From DATAAM01 sp036260075 (GTDB taxonomy: Bacteria; Actinomycetota; Acidimicrobiia; Acidimicrobiales; JAHWLA01), in contig DATAAM010000247.1 of assembly GCA_036260075.1 (NCBI GenBank), positions 1 through 25,954 of the forward strand: 25,954 nt of DNA. Direction: 5' to 3'. Positions 7,384 through 15,094 of the stretch are shown in pieces. Below the pieces are notes generated by a model, which did no database searches, was not told the origin of the DNA, and saw only the letters and a program-made list of their open reading frames with translations. Position numbers and translations under genes: made by a program. Positions within the stretch are counted from its first letter, which is position 1. The number at the start of each line of letters is the position of its first letter.

Positions 7384-7411
7384 AACGTACTGCGCCGGGG
7401 TACTACGACAA
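7384..7411 (-). promoter_or_regulatory. Promoter of the DinB-family gene, overlapping a divergent start
   Basis: The minus strand carries TTGTCG (7411-7406), a 16-base spacer and TACGTT (7389-7384), seven bases before ATG 7376. This is the clearest -35/-10 pair in the window. The divergent membrane-protein gene starts at 7414, with TACTAC at 7401-7406 as a weak -10 for it, so the two promoters overlap within 37 bases and may compete. Confidence 0.55.
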
Positions 7412-7413
7412 CC

Positions 7414-8970
7414 GTGCAAACCGTCACCGCCGGACGTGTCGCCGGGTTGGCGGACCTGGCCAAGTTCACCGCCGCCGTCGCCCTTCTCGCCATCCTCTCC
7501 GACGCCGCTGTCGGCCACGCGCTGCTGTGGGAGAACGACCCCTACTGGACGTACTGGATCACGAAGACGTTCCTGATCGCCACCGTGTTCGGCCTCGGCA
7601 CCGCTTGGCTGGGCACGGGAGTCGGACGTGGCGCGATCGTCACCGTTGTCCACACCGTGATCCTGACGGTGTACTACTGGTCGCTCTCGCCCATCGGGCT
7701 GCCGTCGCACCCCGAGTGGTTGGACCTGGAGCACACCTGGCTCACCGGCGTGCCCGTCCACTTCGGTGTCATCTACCTCGGCTACCTGGCCGCGCTATGG
7801 CTGTGGCGTCGCCGGGGGCGCGACCCCGACGGGCCCGACTCGGTGGCCGCCGACGCCGGTCGGGCGCTGGCCGTCGCCGTGGCGATCGTGGCGGTGGCGG
7901 GCGTGCTGGAGGCGCTCGTGCTCGGCGAGTTCCAAGGGCTGACGTGGTACGTGGTGCGCATCCTCGTCACGGTCCCGTTCACGATCGCCTGGTGGGCGCT
8001 GGCCGGGCGCGACCGGGGCGCGGCGGTCGCCGGGGCGATCACGTTGGCGCTCGTCCTCGTGACCTACAGCCACTTCCTCGGACCGGTCGGCCTGCCCGAC
8101 GACGACCTGCGGCTGCTGGCGGAGAACCCGCCGCCTGCCACCGTGCACTTCCTCTCGTACCGCGACGAGTTCCTGGTCGCGCTTCCCATCACGCTGGTGG
8201 TGGCCGTGGTGGCCTTCCTCGTGGCCTCCGCGTGGCGCGCCGGGGACCGGCGGCCGCTGCAACTGCGTCGGTCCGCCGTCGTCGGCACAGCGATCGCCTT
8301 GGTCGTGCTCGGGGCACTCGGCGTCATGGCTGCCGACAAGGCCGAGCCCGGCGCCGACCGTGCCACAGTGACGTCAGCGGGCGCGGCGGTGGTGGAGCGG
8401 GGCTCGTACTACCAAGGCAACGTCGATCCGGCCGATGCCGAGCTGCGGCTCACCGCCGAGGACCGGAACCCGCGAGTCACGCCGCTTCCTCCGCACGACC
8501 GCGTCGACCTGCGGGCGTCGGTCGACCACCCGAACGGCACCCGCTACGAGGTGCGGGCCACCCAGCCGATGGTCGACGACCCCAAGGGACGCTTCGGCAC
8601 GTGGTGGGGCGTGGGCTTCGAGCGGTGGCACCACGGCCGCAGCGGCGTCGGCACGCCTGCGCTGCCCGCCGTCCGTTCCGAGGTGGCCGTGTTCGCCCTG
8701 GGCGAGGTGCGGGCCGACGGCGAGATCGTCGCCACCGGGGTCCCCGTGCACGTCATGACGATGGACGACGAGATGCTGGAGCTCGACGTCGGCGACCCCG
8801 GGTCGCCCGTCCCCTCGCTGCCGGACGGCCACCTCCGGGTGGTGTGGGACGACCACCGCGGCGGCCCGTCGCACGAGGCGGAGAACGCTCGCTACGCGCT
8901 GGGCACGGCGGTGCTGCTGGCGCTGCTCGCCTTGGCGCTAGCCGGGGTTGCGGCCGAGGAACGCGAGTAG
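7414..8970 (+). CDS. Multi-pass membrane protein with a C-terminal soluble domain, unknown function
   Basis: From GTG 7414 the product is 518 residues. The first ~310 residues contain about eight to nine hydrophobic segments (for example FTAAVALLAILSDAAVGH, ITLALVLVTYSHFLGPVG, ALPITLVVAVVAFLVASAW, VVGTAIALVVLGALGVMAA). Residues ~320-490 are hydrophilic and beta-rich (YYQGNVDPADAEL, HDRVDLRASVDH, GRFGTWWGVGFERWHHG). A last hydrophobic segment (TAVLLALLALALAGVAA) lies at the very end. I do not recognise a family. The layout resembles an exported domain held between membrane helices. It is divergent from the DinB-family gene and its last 33 bases overlap the convergent TIGR03086-type gene. Confidence 0.75.
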   Translation: MQTVTAGRVAGLADLAKFTAAVALLAILSDAAVGHALLWENDPYWTYWITKTFLIATVFGLGTAWLGTGVGRGAIVTVVHTVILTVYYWSLSPIGLPSHPEWLDLEHTWLTGVPVHFGVIYLGYLAALWLWRRRGRDPDGPDSVAADAGRALAVAVAIVAVAGVLEALVLGEFQGLTWYVVRILVTVPFTIAWWALAGRDRGAAVAGAITLALVLVTYSHFLGPVGLPDDDLRLLAENPPPATVHFLSYRDEFLVALPITLVVAVVAFLVASAWRAGDRRPLQLRRSAVVGTAIALVVLGALGVMAADKAEPGADRATVTSAGAAVVERGSYYQGNVDPADAELRLTAEDRNPRVTPLPPHDRVDLRASVDHPNGTRYEVRATQPMVDDPKGRFGTWWGVGFERWHHGRSGVGTPALPAVRSEVAVFALGEVRADGEIVATGVPVHVMTMDDEMLELDVGDPGSPVPSLPDGHLRVVWDDHRGGPSHEAENARYALGTAVLLALLALALAGVAAEERE

Positions 8971-9486
8971 CCGCGCCTGCTCGTCGGCGTCCTCCGGTGG
9001 CTCGACCTTCGGGCCGAAGGCCTGAGGCGACCGCAGCATCTCGTCCATCGGCTGCACGGCTTCGAAGACGCGGTGCACTTCGTCGGCGTCGAGGCGCTCG
9101 TCGAGCCCGGCCGCCCGGGCCAGGTCCCACGCGTGCACGAGCAGGTCGATGCACATGAACCGGTCGACGCTCTGTTCGAGGGTGGACCGCCCGAACGCGC
9201 CCTCGTATTCGGCCCCGGCGACCTGCGGGTCGTCGAGCGCGGCCTGCATGGCATCGCGGGCGGCGGCCCACGCGCCCGCCGGGTCGTCGTCGACGGACGG
9301 CCCGTCGGGCCGTGCCCGGCCGATCATCCCGAAGAACCAGTCGACGTTGCCCACCATGTGCCGCACCACGTCGCGGGCGGTCCAGCCCTCGCACGGCGAC
9401 GGGCTCTCCCAGCGATCCGGCGGCACCGCTTCGACCCGCGAGGTGAAGTCGGCGGCCATGGCGCGGTAGCGGTCGGAGACGGCCAT
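8938..9486 (-). CDS. TIGR03086-type metal-binding protein (maleylpyruvate isomerase-like, DinB superfamily)
   Basis: The 182-residue product has the typical N-terminal half of mycothiol-dependent maleylpyruvate isomerase-like proteins: PCEGWTARDVVRHMVGN with a metal-binding His, followed by IDLLVHAWDLARAAGLDE with a second His. The C-terminal half is helical (RVFEAVQPMDEMLR, EQARLLAFLGRN). This family is abundant in Actinobacteria and few members have known substrates. ATG 9486 is preferred: TACTGT lies eight bases upstream (possible leaderless start), and the longer frame to 9540 would overlap the divergent oxidoreductase start. The 3' end overlaps the membrane-protein gene by 33 bases. Confidence 0.85.
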   Translation of the reverse strand: MAVSDRYRAMAADFTSRVEAVPPDRWESPSPCEGWTARDVVRHMVGNVDWFFGMIGRARPDGPSVDDDPAGAWAAARDAMQAALDDPQVAGAEYEGAFGRSTLEQSVDRFMCIDLLVHAWDLARAAGLDERLDADEVHRVFEAVQPMDEMLRSPQAFGPKVEPPEDADEQARLLAFLGRNPG

Positions 9487-9494
9487 GGGGCGGG

Positions 9495-9532
9495 ACAGTA
9501 CTTCGGGCACGGCGGCGGCGGATGCGCGAAGG
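9495..9532. promoter_or_regulatory. Divergent control region between the TIGR03086 gene and the oxidoreductase
   Basis: On the minus strand TACTGT (9500-9495) lies eight bases before ATG 9486. On the plus strand GAAGG (9528-9532) sits six bases before ATG 9539 and decides that start. The whole gap is 52 bases. Confidence 0.4.
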
Positions 9533-9538
9533 TTTCCC

Positions 9539-11725
9539 ATGACCGCGCGTACCGCCTACCGCACCTGCCCGCTGTGCGAGGCCACCTGCGGGCTCGAGGT
9601 CGCCGTCGAGGACGACGGCACGATCGGGCGCATCCGGGGGGACCTCGACGACGTCTTCAGCCACGGGTTCATCTGTCCCAAGGGCTCGACGCTGAAGCAG
9701 TTGCACGAGGATCCCGACCGCCTGCGCACACCGCTCGTGCGCCGCGACGGCGAGCTGGTGCCCGCCACGTGGGACGAGGCCTTCGCCGAGGTGGAACGGC
9801 GGCTGACCGCGATCGTGGAGGCGCACGGCCGCGACGCGATGGGTGTCTACCTGGGCAACCCGTCGGTGCACAGCCTGGCCGGGCTGTTGTACGGGCGCCT
9901 GCTCGTCAAGGCGCTCGGCACCACGAACTTCTACTCGGCGGCCACGGTCGACCAGCGGCCGAAGGAGATCAGTACCGGCCTGATGTTCGGCACATATCTC
10001 ACACACGCCGTGCCCGACCTCGACCGCACGTCGTACCTGCTGATGCTGGGCGCCAACCCCTTCGAGTCGAACGGCAGCCTGGCCACCGCCCCCGACTGGC
10101 CCGGCCGCCTGCGGCGCCTGCGCGAGCGGGGCGGGCGCTTCGTCGTGGTCGACCCGAAGCGCACGAAGTCGGCCGAGGAGGCGAGCGAGCACGTCGCCAT
10201 CCGGCCCGGCACCGACGCCCATCTGCTGATGGGGATGGTGCACGTGCTCTTCGCCGAGTCGCTCGTCGACCTGGGCTCGGTGGCGGACTACGTCGTCGGC
10301 GTCGAAGAGGTGGCCCGCGTGGCGGCCGACTTCCCGCCCGAGGCGGTGGCGACGGTGTGCGGTGTGGCGCCCGAGACGGTGCGTCGGCTGGCCCGAGAGT
10401 TGGCGGCGGCGCCCGCGGCCGCCGTGTACGGCCGCATCGGGACGTGCACGCAGGAGTTCGGCACGCTGGTGAGCTGGCTGGTCGACGTGCTCAACGTGCT
10501 CACCGGCAACCTCGACCGGCCGGGCGGCGCCATGTTCTGCAAGCCCGCGGCGGGCGGCGCCAACACCGGCGGGGAGCCGCGGTTCGGCCGGGGCGTGCAG
10601 ATCGCCCGCCGGCGCAGCCGCGTGCGGGGGTTGCCCGAGTCGTTCGGCCAGTTCCCCCTCGTAGGTCTGGCCGAGGAGATCGAGACGCCCGGCGAAGGGC
10701 AGATCCGCGGGCTCGTGTGCCTGGCGGGCAACCCGGTGCTGTCGGCCCCCAACAGCGAGCGCCTCGACCGGGCGCTGGCGTCGTTGGACCTGCTCGTCTG
10801 CGTCGACCTGTACGTCAGCGAGACGGCTCGGCACGCGCACGTGGTGTTCCCGGGGCAGGACCCGTTGACCCGAGGCCACTACGACCTGGCCTTCTACCTG
10901 TTCTCCCTGCGCAACGTGGCCAACTACTCGCCGCCGGTCCTTCCCCTCGAAGACGGGTTCATGGAGGAGTGGCGGGTCATCGCCAAGCTGGCGCTGATCG
11001 CGCAGGGCATGGGCGCGGCCGCCGATCCGGCGCTGCTCGACGACTTCGCCATCCGTTCGATGGCCGAGCGGGCGGGCCTGGACGCCGACCAGGTGATCGC
11101 CGAACTGGCGCCTCGGGTGGGGCCCGAGCGGATGCTCGACTTCCTGCTGCGCACCGGTCCCTACAAGCTCACGCTCGACGAGCTGCTGGAGCACCCGCAC
11201 GGCATCGACCTCGGCCCGTTGGAGCCGCGCCTGCCGGAGGCGCTGCGCACGCCGTCGGGGATGATCGAGCTGGCGCCCGAGCCGTTGGTGGCCGACGTGG
11301 CCCGCCTGCGCGCCTCGCTCGAGCGAGCGGGCGAGGGGAGCTTCGTGCTCATCGGTCGCCGCCACCTGCGCTCCAACAACTCGTGGATGCACAACCTCCC
11401 TGTGCTGGTGAAGGGGAAGCCCCGCTGCACCCTCCAGGTCCACCCCGACGACGCCGCGCGCGTCGGGCTGGTCGACGGGGGATCGGCGCGGCTGTCGTCG
11501 CGCACGGGGAGCGTCGTGGCCCCGGTGGAGGTGAGCGACGCGCTGCTGCCGGGCGTGGTGAGCCTCCCGCACGGGTGGGGCCACGACCTGCCCGGCGTGC
11601 AGCTCTCGGTGGCTGCCGCCCACGCGGGCGTCAACAGCAACGTGCTGGCCGACGACGAGCTCTTCGACGCCGTCTCGGGCAACGCCGTGCTCAACGGCGT
11701 CCCGGTCACCCTCGAGCCTGCCTGA
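9539..11725 (+). CDS. Molybdopterin-dependent oxidoreductase, formate dehydrogenase/nitrate reductase-like (DMSO reductase family)
   Basis: This 728-residue protein opens with a 4Fe-4S site, Cys10, Cys13 and Cys17 (TCPLCEATCGLEV) plus Cys46 (HGFICPKG). It continues with the molybdopterin oxidoreductase core: RTPLVRRDGELVPATWDEAF, GTTNFYSAATVDQRPKE, LMLGANPFESNGS, VVVDPKRTKSAEEA, IRPGTDAHLLMGM and LVCLAGNPVLSAPN. It ends with a molydopterin-dinucleotide-binding domain (LRSNNSWMHN, VHPDDAARVGLVDG, LPHGWGHD, GVNSNVLADDELFD). There is no Tat signal and no obvious Cys or Sec ligand at the metal position, so this is a cytoplasmic member of the broad family. No partner subunit, chaperone or cofactor gene is adjacent. 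Substrate and electron acceptor are unknown. Confidence 0.92.
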   Translation: MTARTAYRTCPLCEATCGLEVAVEDDGTIGRIRGDLDDVFSHGFICPKGSTLKQLHEDPDRLRTPLVRRDGELVPATWDEAFAEVERRLTAIVEAHGRDAMGVYLGNPSVHSLAGLLYGRLLVKALGTTNFYSAATVDQRPKEISTGLMFGTYLTHAVPDLDRTSYLLMLGANPFESNGSLATAPDWPGRLRRLRERGGRFVVVDPKRTKSAEEASEHVAIRPGTDAHLLMGMVHVLFAESLVDLGSVADYVVGVEEVARVAADFPPEAVATVCGVAPETVRRLARELAAAPAAAVYGRIGTCTQEFGTLVSWLVDVLNVLTGNLDRPGGAMFCKPAAGGANTGGEPRFGRGVQIARRRSRVRGLPESFGQFPLVGLAEEIETPGEGQIRGLVCLAGNPVLSAPNSERLDRALASLDLLVCVDLYVSETARHAHVVFPGQDPLTRGHYDLAFYLFSLRNVANYSPPVLPLEDGFMEEWRVIAKLALIAQGMGAAADPALLDDFAIRSMAERAGLDADQVIAELAPRVGPERMLDFLLRTGPYKLTLDELLEHPHGIDLGPLEPRLPEALRTPSGMIELAPEPLVADVARLRASLERAGEGSFVLIGRRHLRSNNSWMHNLPVLVKGKPRCTLQVHPDDAARVGLVDGGSARLSSRTGSVVAPVEVSDALLPGVVSLPHGWGHDLPGVQLSVAAAHAGVNSNVLADDELFDAVSGNAVLNGVPVTLEPA

Positions 11726-11743
11726 GCCGCCGGGAGGCGCCCG

Positions 11744-12361
11744 TCAGTAGGCGGTGTGGCGGAAGGTGACGCTGATGCGGGGGCCGACCTGCTTGGACGT
11801 CTTCGGCACCGAGTGCTCCCACGTGCGCTGGCAGGACCCCCCGGTGACGAGCAGGTCGCCGGGGCCGGGCACGAAGGCGATGCTGCGCCCGCCGCCCTTG
11901 GGCCGCAATCGGAACGTGCGCGGCTGGCCGAGCGAGACGATCCCGACGACGGGGTCCACCACGTCGGCCGGGATGCGGTCGCCGTGCCAGGCCACGCTGT
12001 CGCGCCCGTCGCGGTAGAGGTTGAGGCCGCCGGTGGTGAACGGCCGGTCGTAGCGCTCGGTGAGCGCCTGGAGGGCCTCGGCGATCACCGGCAGGATCGG
12101 CTCGCCCGACGACCGCTTCCAACTGGCGTCGAGCCGCGGCTGGTCGACCACGCTGTCGTACATCCGCCGTGTGTGGTGCCGCCACGTCACGCCTGTCAGC
12201 AGTTGCTCGAACAGCACGCCGGGGTGCGACACCCAGCCGGGAACGTGCTCGATCCACGCCGTCTCGTCGAGGTCGTGGTGCACGAGGCCCGTGAACGACC
12301 GGTCGACGTGCGGCTCTCCTCCGCTGTCGAGCAGCGACGGCTGCCACAGCACGTCCGCCAT
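11744..12361 (-). CDS. alkB: AlkB-family 2-oxoglutarate/Fe(II)-dependent dioxygenase
   Basis: The 205-residue product matches AlkB-type DNA/RNA dealkylation enzymes. The iron site is His126 and Asp128 (VAWHGDRIP) with His183 (RTWEHSVPK). The 2-oxoglutarate-binding arginines are in RISVTFR (Arg195 and Arg201). NLYRDGRDSVAWHGD and LGQPRTFRLRPKGGG are typical surrounding segments. AlkB enzymes remove methyl lesions such as 1-methyladenine by oxidation. The length is normal for a stand-alone enzyme. TACCCT at 12375-12370 lies eight bases before ATG 12361, indicating a probable leaderless start. No ada or other repair gene is next to it. Confidence 0.9.
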   Translation of the reverse strand: MADVLWQPSLLDSGGEPHVDRSFTGLVHHDLDETAWIEHVPGWVSHPGVLFEQLLTGVTWRHHTRRMYDSVVDQPRLDASWKRSSGEPILPVIAEALQALTERYDRPFTTGGLNLYRDGRDSVAWHGDRIPADVVDPVVGIVSLGQPRTFRLRPKGGGRSIAFVPGPGDLLVTGGSCQRTWEHSVPKTSKQVGPRISVTFRHTAY

Positions 12362-12369
12362 GCCGATCG

Positions 12370-12375
12370 AGGGTA
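12370..12375 (-). promoter_or_regulatory. Putative leaderless -10 box of the AlkB-family gene
   Basis: Minus-strand TACCCT followed by eight bases and ATG 12361. It selects this ATG over upstream in-frame codons. Confidence 0.4.
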
Positions 12376-12442
12376 CCGGATCGCAGACCTCGTTCACCCG
12401 CCGGGGCCTAGATGCTTCGCGCATACAAGCTGCGCGATCGAC

Positions 12443-12455
12443 GCATGTAACATGC
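12443..12455 (+). promoter_or_regulatory. Palindromic operator over the -10 box of the nucleotidyltransferase cassette
   Basis: GCATGTAACATGC is a perfect 13-base palindrome with a single central A. It contains TAACAT (12448-12453), a good -10 box placed seven bases before ATG 12461, so the transcript is probably leaderless. A related half-site, GCATAC, lies at 12421-12426, 22 bases upstream, or about two helical turns. A dimeric repressor bound here would block RNA polymerase. The winged-helix protein encoded by the second gene is the natural candidate (inference). Confidence 0.6.
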
Positions 12456-12460
12456 TCGAT

Positions 12461-13030
12461 ATGGACGGGCCCACACTCGTGGACGCACTGGAGGCCCTCG
12501 GCGGCCTCTTGGAAGAACGCGACGAGCGCCACGCCTTTCTCGCCATCGGCGGCGGCACGCTGCTCCTGCTCGGCCTCGTCGACCGCCCGACCGCCGATCT
12601 CGATGTCGCGGGTGAGGTGGTCGAAGGCGGGTACGCCAAGCTCGACGCCCTGCCACCGACGGTTGCAGAGGCAGTTCGGGATGTGGGCCTCGCCTTCGGG
12701 CTGCGGCCTGACTGGGTGAACACCGGACCCCGAACGCTTCTCGACTTCGGCCTCCCGCCGGGCATGGAGGGGCGGGTCCATCGTCGCCGGTACGGAGGGC
12801 TGGAACTCCACCTTCCCGACCGCGTGGACCTCATCTGCTTCAAGCTCTACGCCGCCGTCGACCAGACCGAGCGAGCCCAGCCGCACTACCAGGATCTCAG
12901 GGCGATGAACCCCACTCCTGACGAGCTCCTGGCCGGTGCCCGGTGGGCGCGAACGCACGATCCATCCGAGGGCTTCCTGGCGGAACTTCGCCGGATGCTC
13001 AGCTTGTTCGGAGTCGACGATGCCCCCTAA
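12461..13030 (+). CDS. DUF6036/AbiEii-like nucleotidyltransferase, putative toxin of a two-gene cassette
   Basis: This 189-residue protein has the core of small DNA-polymerase-beta-type nucleotidyltransferases. AIGGGTLLLLGLVDRPTADLDV carries the Gly-Gly motif (30-32) and the metal-binding Asp46-x-Asp48. A later segment (RVDLICFKLYAAVDQTER, then HYQDLRAM) matches the Lys and Asp-Leu positions of the AbiEii/DUF6036 group. AbiEii toxins and related MenT enzymes transfer nucleotides to tRNA or other targets, usually with a winged-helix antitoxin encoded beside them. Here the partner follows rather than precedes and overlaps by 11 bases. ATG 12461 follows a -10 box by seven bases. Codon use is visibly less GC-rich than in neighbouring genes, suggesting transfer. 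The toxin role is inferred, not shown. Confidence 0.8.
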   Translation: MDGPTLVDALEALGGLLEERDERHAFLAIGGGTLLLLGLVDRPTADLDVAGEVVEGGYAKLDALPPTVAEAVRDVGLAFGLRPDWVNTGPRTLLDFGLPPGMEGRVHRRRYGGLELHLPDRVDLICFKLYAAVDQTERAQPHYQDLRAMNPTPDELLAGARWARTHDPSEGFLAELRRMLSLFGVDDAP

Positions 13031-13916
13031 GGCTTCGCAGACCTTCGAGGAGCAGTGCCTACAGCTTGCGTGGGGTGCGTGGGTGGAACTCGGCGTCTCC
13101 GGGTGGGGTGCCACCCATCAGACGTGGGCCATCGACCCCGAGCCACTGATCGTGTTCACCGCCTGGCTCGGTGACCGCGACACGAGGCTTCGCGATGAGG
13201 CCACCGACTGGTGCATTCGCTACAGCAGTCGCCTCTCGCGTGTGCGCCTCAAGAACCTTGTCAACGACCAGCCGCACGATGTTCAAAAGGCCTTCGGCAC
13301 ATTCGCAGCCACGGTGTCCCACCACGCCGGGGTGACCTGGCCGAGGGCGACCACCAAGCGGCCGTTCCGGGTCACCGGCAAATCGACCCTGCCGCCGCTG
13401 GATCGGCCCTCGCTCGCATGGTTGCGCTTGCGTGCGCTCTTCGGCCTGGGGGCGCGCACCGAGGTGCTGCGCTACTTCCTGTCGCATCCCGGTGCATCTG
13501 CGAGCGCAGCCTGGCTCGCCAACTGGAGCGGGTATGCAAAGCGCGTCGTGGCCGATGCCTGTGAGATGCTCCACCAAGCGGGTGAACTGCGCATGCGAAC
13601 GATCGGCAATCGTTTCGCCTACTCGTTGGCTCCAGGCGCTCTCGTCGAGGGCTTCGAGGGGTTGCCTCCGGTCCTCCCCAATTGGACTGCGGTCTGCAAC
13701 GTCGCCCGGGAGCTGGCCGAGCTGGAGGCCCAGCGGTCGAGCGTGAAGACGCTGCCCGTGAAGGTCAAGCGGACGCTCGCGGCGATCGAGGACGACCTCG
13801 ACGACGTCGACGCCGAGGCTCCGGAAAGCGCGCGGGGACACGAGCTGTGGCCTGCGGTCGTCGATCTCGACAGGCGGACGCTGCGCCGCTGGGCTGTGGG
13901 GCGCTGGACTGCCTAG
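13020..13916 (+). CDS. Winged-helix DNA-binding protein paired with the nucleotidyltransferase, putative antitoxin/regulator
   Basis: The product from ATG 13020 has 298 residues. The N-terminal ~120 residues are helical and contain WVELGVSGWG and a 'PLIVFTAWLGDRDTRLRDEA' stretch, a conserved-looking module I cannot name. Residues ~130-205 look like a winged helix-turn-helix: LRALFGLGARTEVLRYFLSH, SAAWLANWSGYAKRVVADAC, then MLHQAGELRMRTIGNRFAYS. The C-terminal ~90 residues are helical and charged. The gene overlaps the nucleotidyltransferase by 11 bases, so the two are translated together. I infer that it binds the upstream palindrome and controls the pair, as AbiEi-type antitoxins do, but the gene order is reversed. 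Its stop overlaps the convergent PEP mutase-like gene by four bases. GC content is lower than its neighbours. Confidence 0.75.
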   Translation: MPPKASQTFEEQCLQLAWGAWVELGVSGWGATHQTWAIDPEPLIVFTAWLGDRDTRLRDEATDWCIRYSSRLSRVRLKNLVNDQPHDVQKAFGTFAATVSHHAGVTWPRATTKRPFRVTGKSTLPPLDRPSLAWLRLRALFGLGARTEVLRYFLSHPGASASAAWLANWSGYAKRVVADACEMLHQAGELRMRTIGNRFAYSLAPGALVEGFEGLPPVLPNWTAVCNVARELAELEAQRSSVKTLPVKVKRTLAAIEDDLDDVDAEAPESARGHELWPAVVDLDRRTLRRWAVGRWTA

Positions 13917-14632
13917 GTTCGCAGCCCGGCCAGCGCTTCCTTCAGCGCCGTGTGTGTGGTGCGGAACAGGCCCGACCCGAACGAGGCCCGGCGCACGCCG
14001 AGCTCGGCCAGCCGGGCCAACGACGGCGCCTGCGGCCGCACGTACACGTTGACCGGCGCCTGGAGGTCGCGGACCAAGGCGCCGATGGCCGCCTCCTCCG
14101 CCAGCGTGATCGGATAGACGCAGTCGGCACCCGCTTCGAGGTACAGGCGGGCCCGCCGCACGGTCTCGTCGTAGTCGTCGATGCCGTGCACGTAGGTGTC
14201 GACGCGGGCGTTGATCACCAGGTTGTCGCCCGCCGCCGCCCGCAGGGCGGCGATGCGCTCGGCCTGCCGCTCCGCGGGCACGAGCACGTCGTCGCCACCG
14301 TGGTCGGTGTCCTCGTAGTTGCAGCCGACCGCACCGGCGGCCAGCAGCCGCTCGGCCAGCTCGGCGGGAGACAGCCCGTAGCCGCCCTCCACGTCGGCAG
14401 TCACCGGCACGTCGACGGCCCGTGCGATGCGGGCGACCGCGGCGAGGGCCTCCTCGACGGGCATGGCCTCTCCGTCGTCCCAGCCCAGCGTGCGGGCCAC
14501 GGCGCCGCTGGAGGTGGCCACGGCCGGGAACCCCGCCTTCTCGACGGCCCGGGCGCTCGCCGCGTCCCACGCGTTGGGGAGCACGAGCAGCGCGGGCCCG
14601 GCGTGCAGCGCCCGCAGCGCCGCCGCCTTCAT
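13913..14632 (-). CDS. Isocitrate lyase/phosphoenolpyruvate mutase family protein
   Basis: The 239-residue product has the (beta/alpha)8 barrel pattern of the ICL/PEPM family: LVLPNAWDAASARAVEKAGF, ATSSGAVARTLGWDDGE, PVTADVEGGYG with metal-binding Asp80, GAVGCNYEDTDHG, LVINARVDTYVHG and ADCVYPITL. The family cleaves or forms C-C or C-P bonds next to a 2-oxo or carboxylate group. The KKCGH motif of true isocitrate lyases is absent, so it is closer to the short 'PEP mutase-like' or 2-methylisocitrate lyase-like group; the substrate is unknown. Its ATG overlaps the stop of the upstream carboxymuconolactone decarboxylase-like gene (ATGA), indicating translational coupling. Confidence 0.88.
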   Translation of the reverse strand: MKAAALRALHAGPALLVLPNAWDAASARAVEKAGFPAVATSSGAVARTLGWDDGEAMPVEEALAAVARIARAVDVPVTADVEGGYGLSPAELAERLLAAGAVGCNYEDTDHGGDDVLVPAERQAERIAALRAAAGDNLVINARVDTYVHGIDDYDETVRRARLYLEAGADCVYPITLAEEAAIGALVRDLQAPVNVYVRPQAPSLARLAELGVRRASFGSGLFRTTHTALKEALAGLRT

Positions 14633-15078
14633 CGCTCGGGCTCCACGTGGGTCGTGACGTTGATGCGGTTCCAGCCGTTGATGACGACGATGCCGAGCAG
14701 CAGCTTGGCGAAGCCGTCCTCGCCGAAGCAGCGCAGCGCCTCGTCGACCACGTCGTCGGGGACGAGGGCCTGGCCGAGCCGGGTGACCGCCTCGGTGAGG
14801 GCGAGCGCGGCCCGCTCGGCCTCGTGGAACCACGGCACGTCGCGCCAGCCCGCCAGCGTGTCGAGCCGGCGCTGCTCCTCGCCTGCCTCGCGGGCTTCGC
14901 GGGCGTGGAGCTCCAGGCAGTAGGCGCAACCGTTGATCTGCGAGGCGCGCAGCATCACGAGGTTGAGCAGCTTGGTGTCGAGACCCGACGCGTAGACCGT
15001 CTTGCTCAGCTGGTACCAGGCCCGGTAGCCCTCGGGCCAGGCGGCGTAGACGTTTGTGCGAGCAGCGATGGTCGCCAT
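14629..15078 (-). CDS. Carboxymuconolactone decarboxylase (AhpD-like) family protein
   Basis: This 149-residue helical protein carries the AhpD/CMD active-site signature ASQINGCAYCLELHAREARE, with Cys51, Cys54 and His58. The CxxC pair is characteristic of peroxidase-related members that handle alkyl hydroperoxides or act as disulphide reductases. Downstream segments (ERAALALTEAVTRL, GEDGFAKLLLGIVVINGWNR) complete the family pattern. The gene has TACGCT six bases before ATG 15078 (probable leaderless promoter, inside the end of the VOC gene and the short gap). It is the first gene of a two-gene unit with the PEP mutase-like enzyme. Confidence 0.9.
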   Translation of the reverse strand: MATIAARTNVYAAWPEGYRAWYQLSKTVYASGLDTKLLNLVMLRASQINGCAYCLELHAREAREAGEEQRRLDTLAGWRDVPWFHEAERAALALTEAVTRLGQALVPDDVVDEALRCFGEDGFAKLLLGIVVINGWNRINVTTHVEPER

Positions 15079-15084
15079 CGCGGG

Positions 15085-15090
15085 AGCGTA
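15085..15090 (-). promoter_or_regulatory. Putative leaderless -10 box of the AhpD-like gene
   Basis: Minus-strand TACGCT, six bases before ATG 15078, located in the 16-base gap after the VOC gene. Confidence 0.4.
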
Positions 15091-15094
15091 GCGA

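Noticed and set aside
8753..11769. Very long open frames (about 900 codons) on both strands over the oxidoreductase
   Set aside because: They are low-complexity Arg/Gly/Ala/His products in shadow frames of the molybdopterin oxidoreductase, a common effect of high third-position GC.
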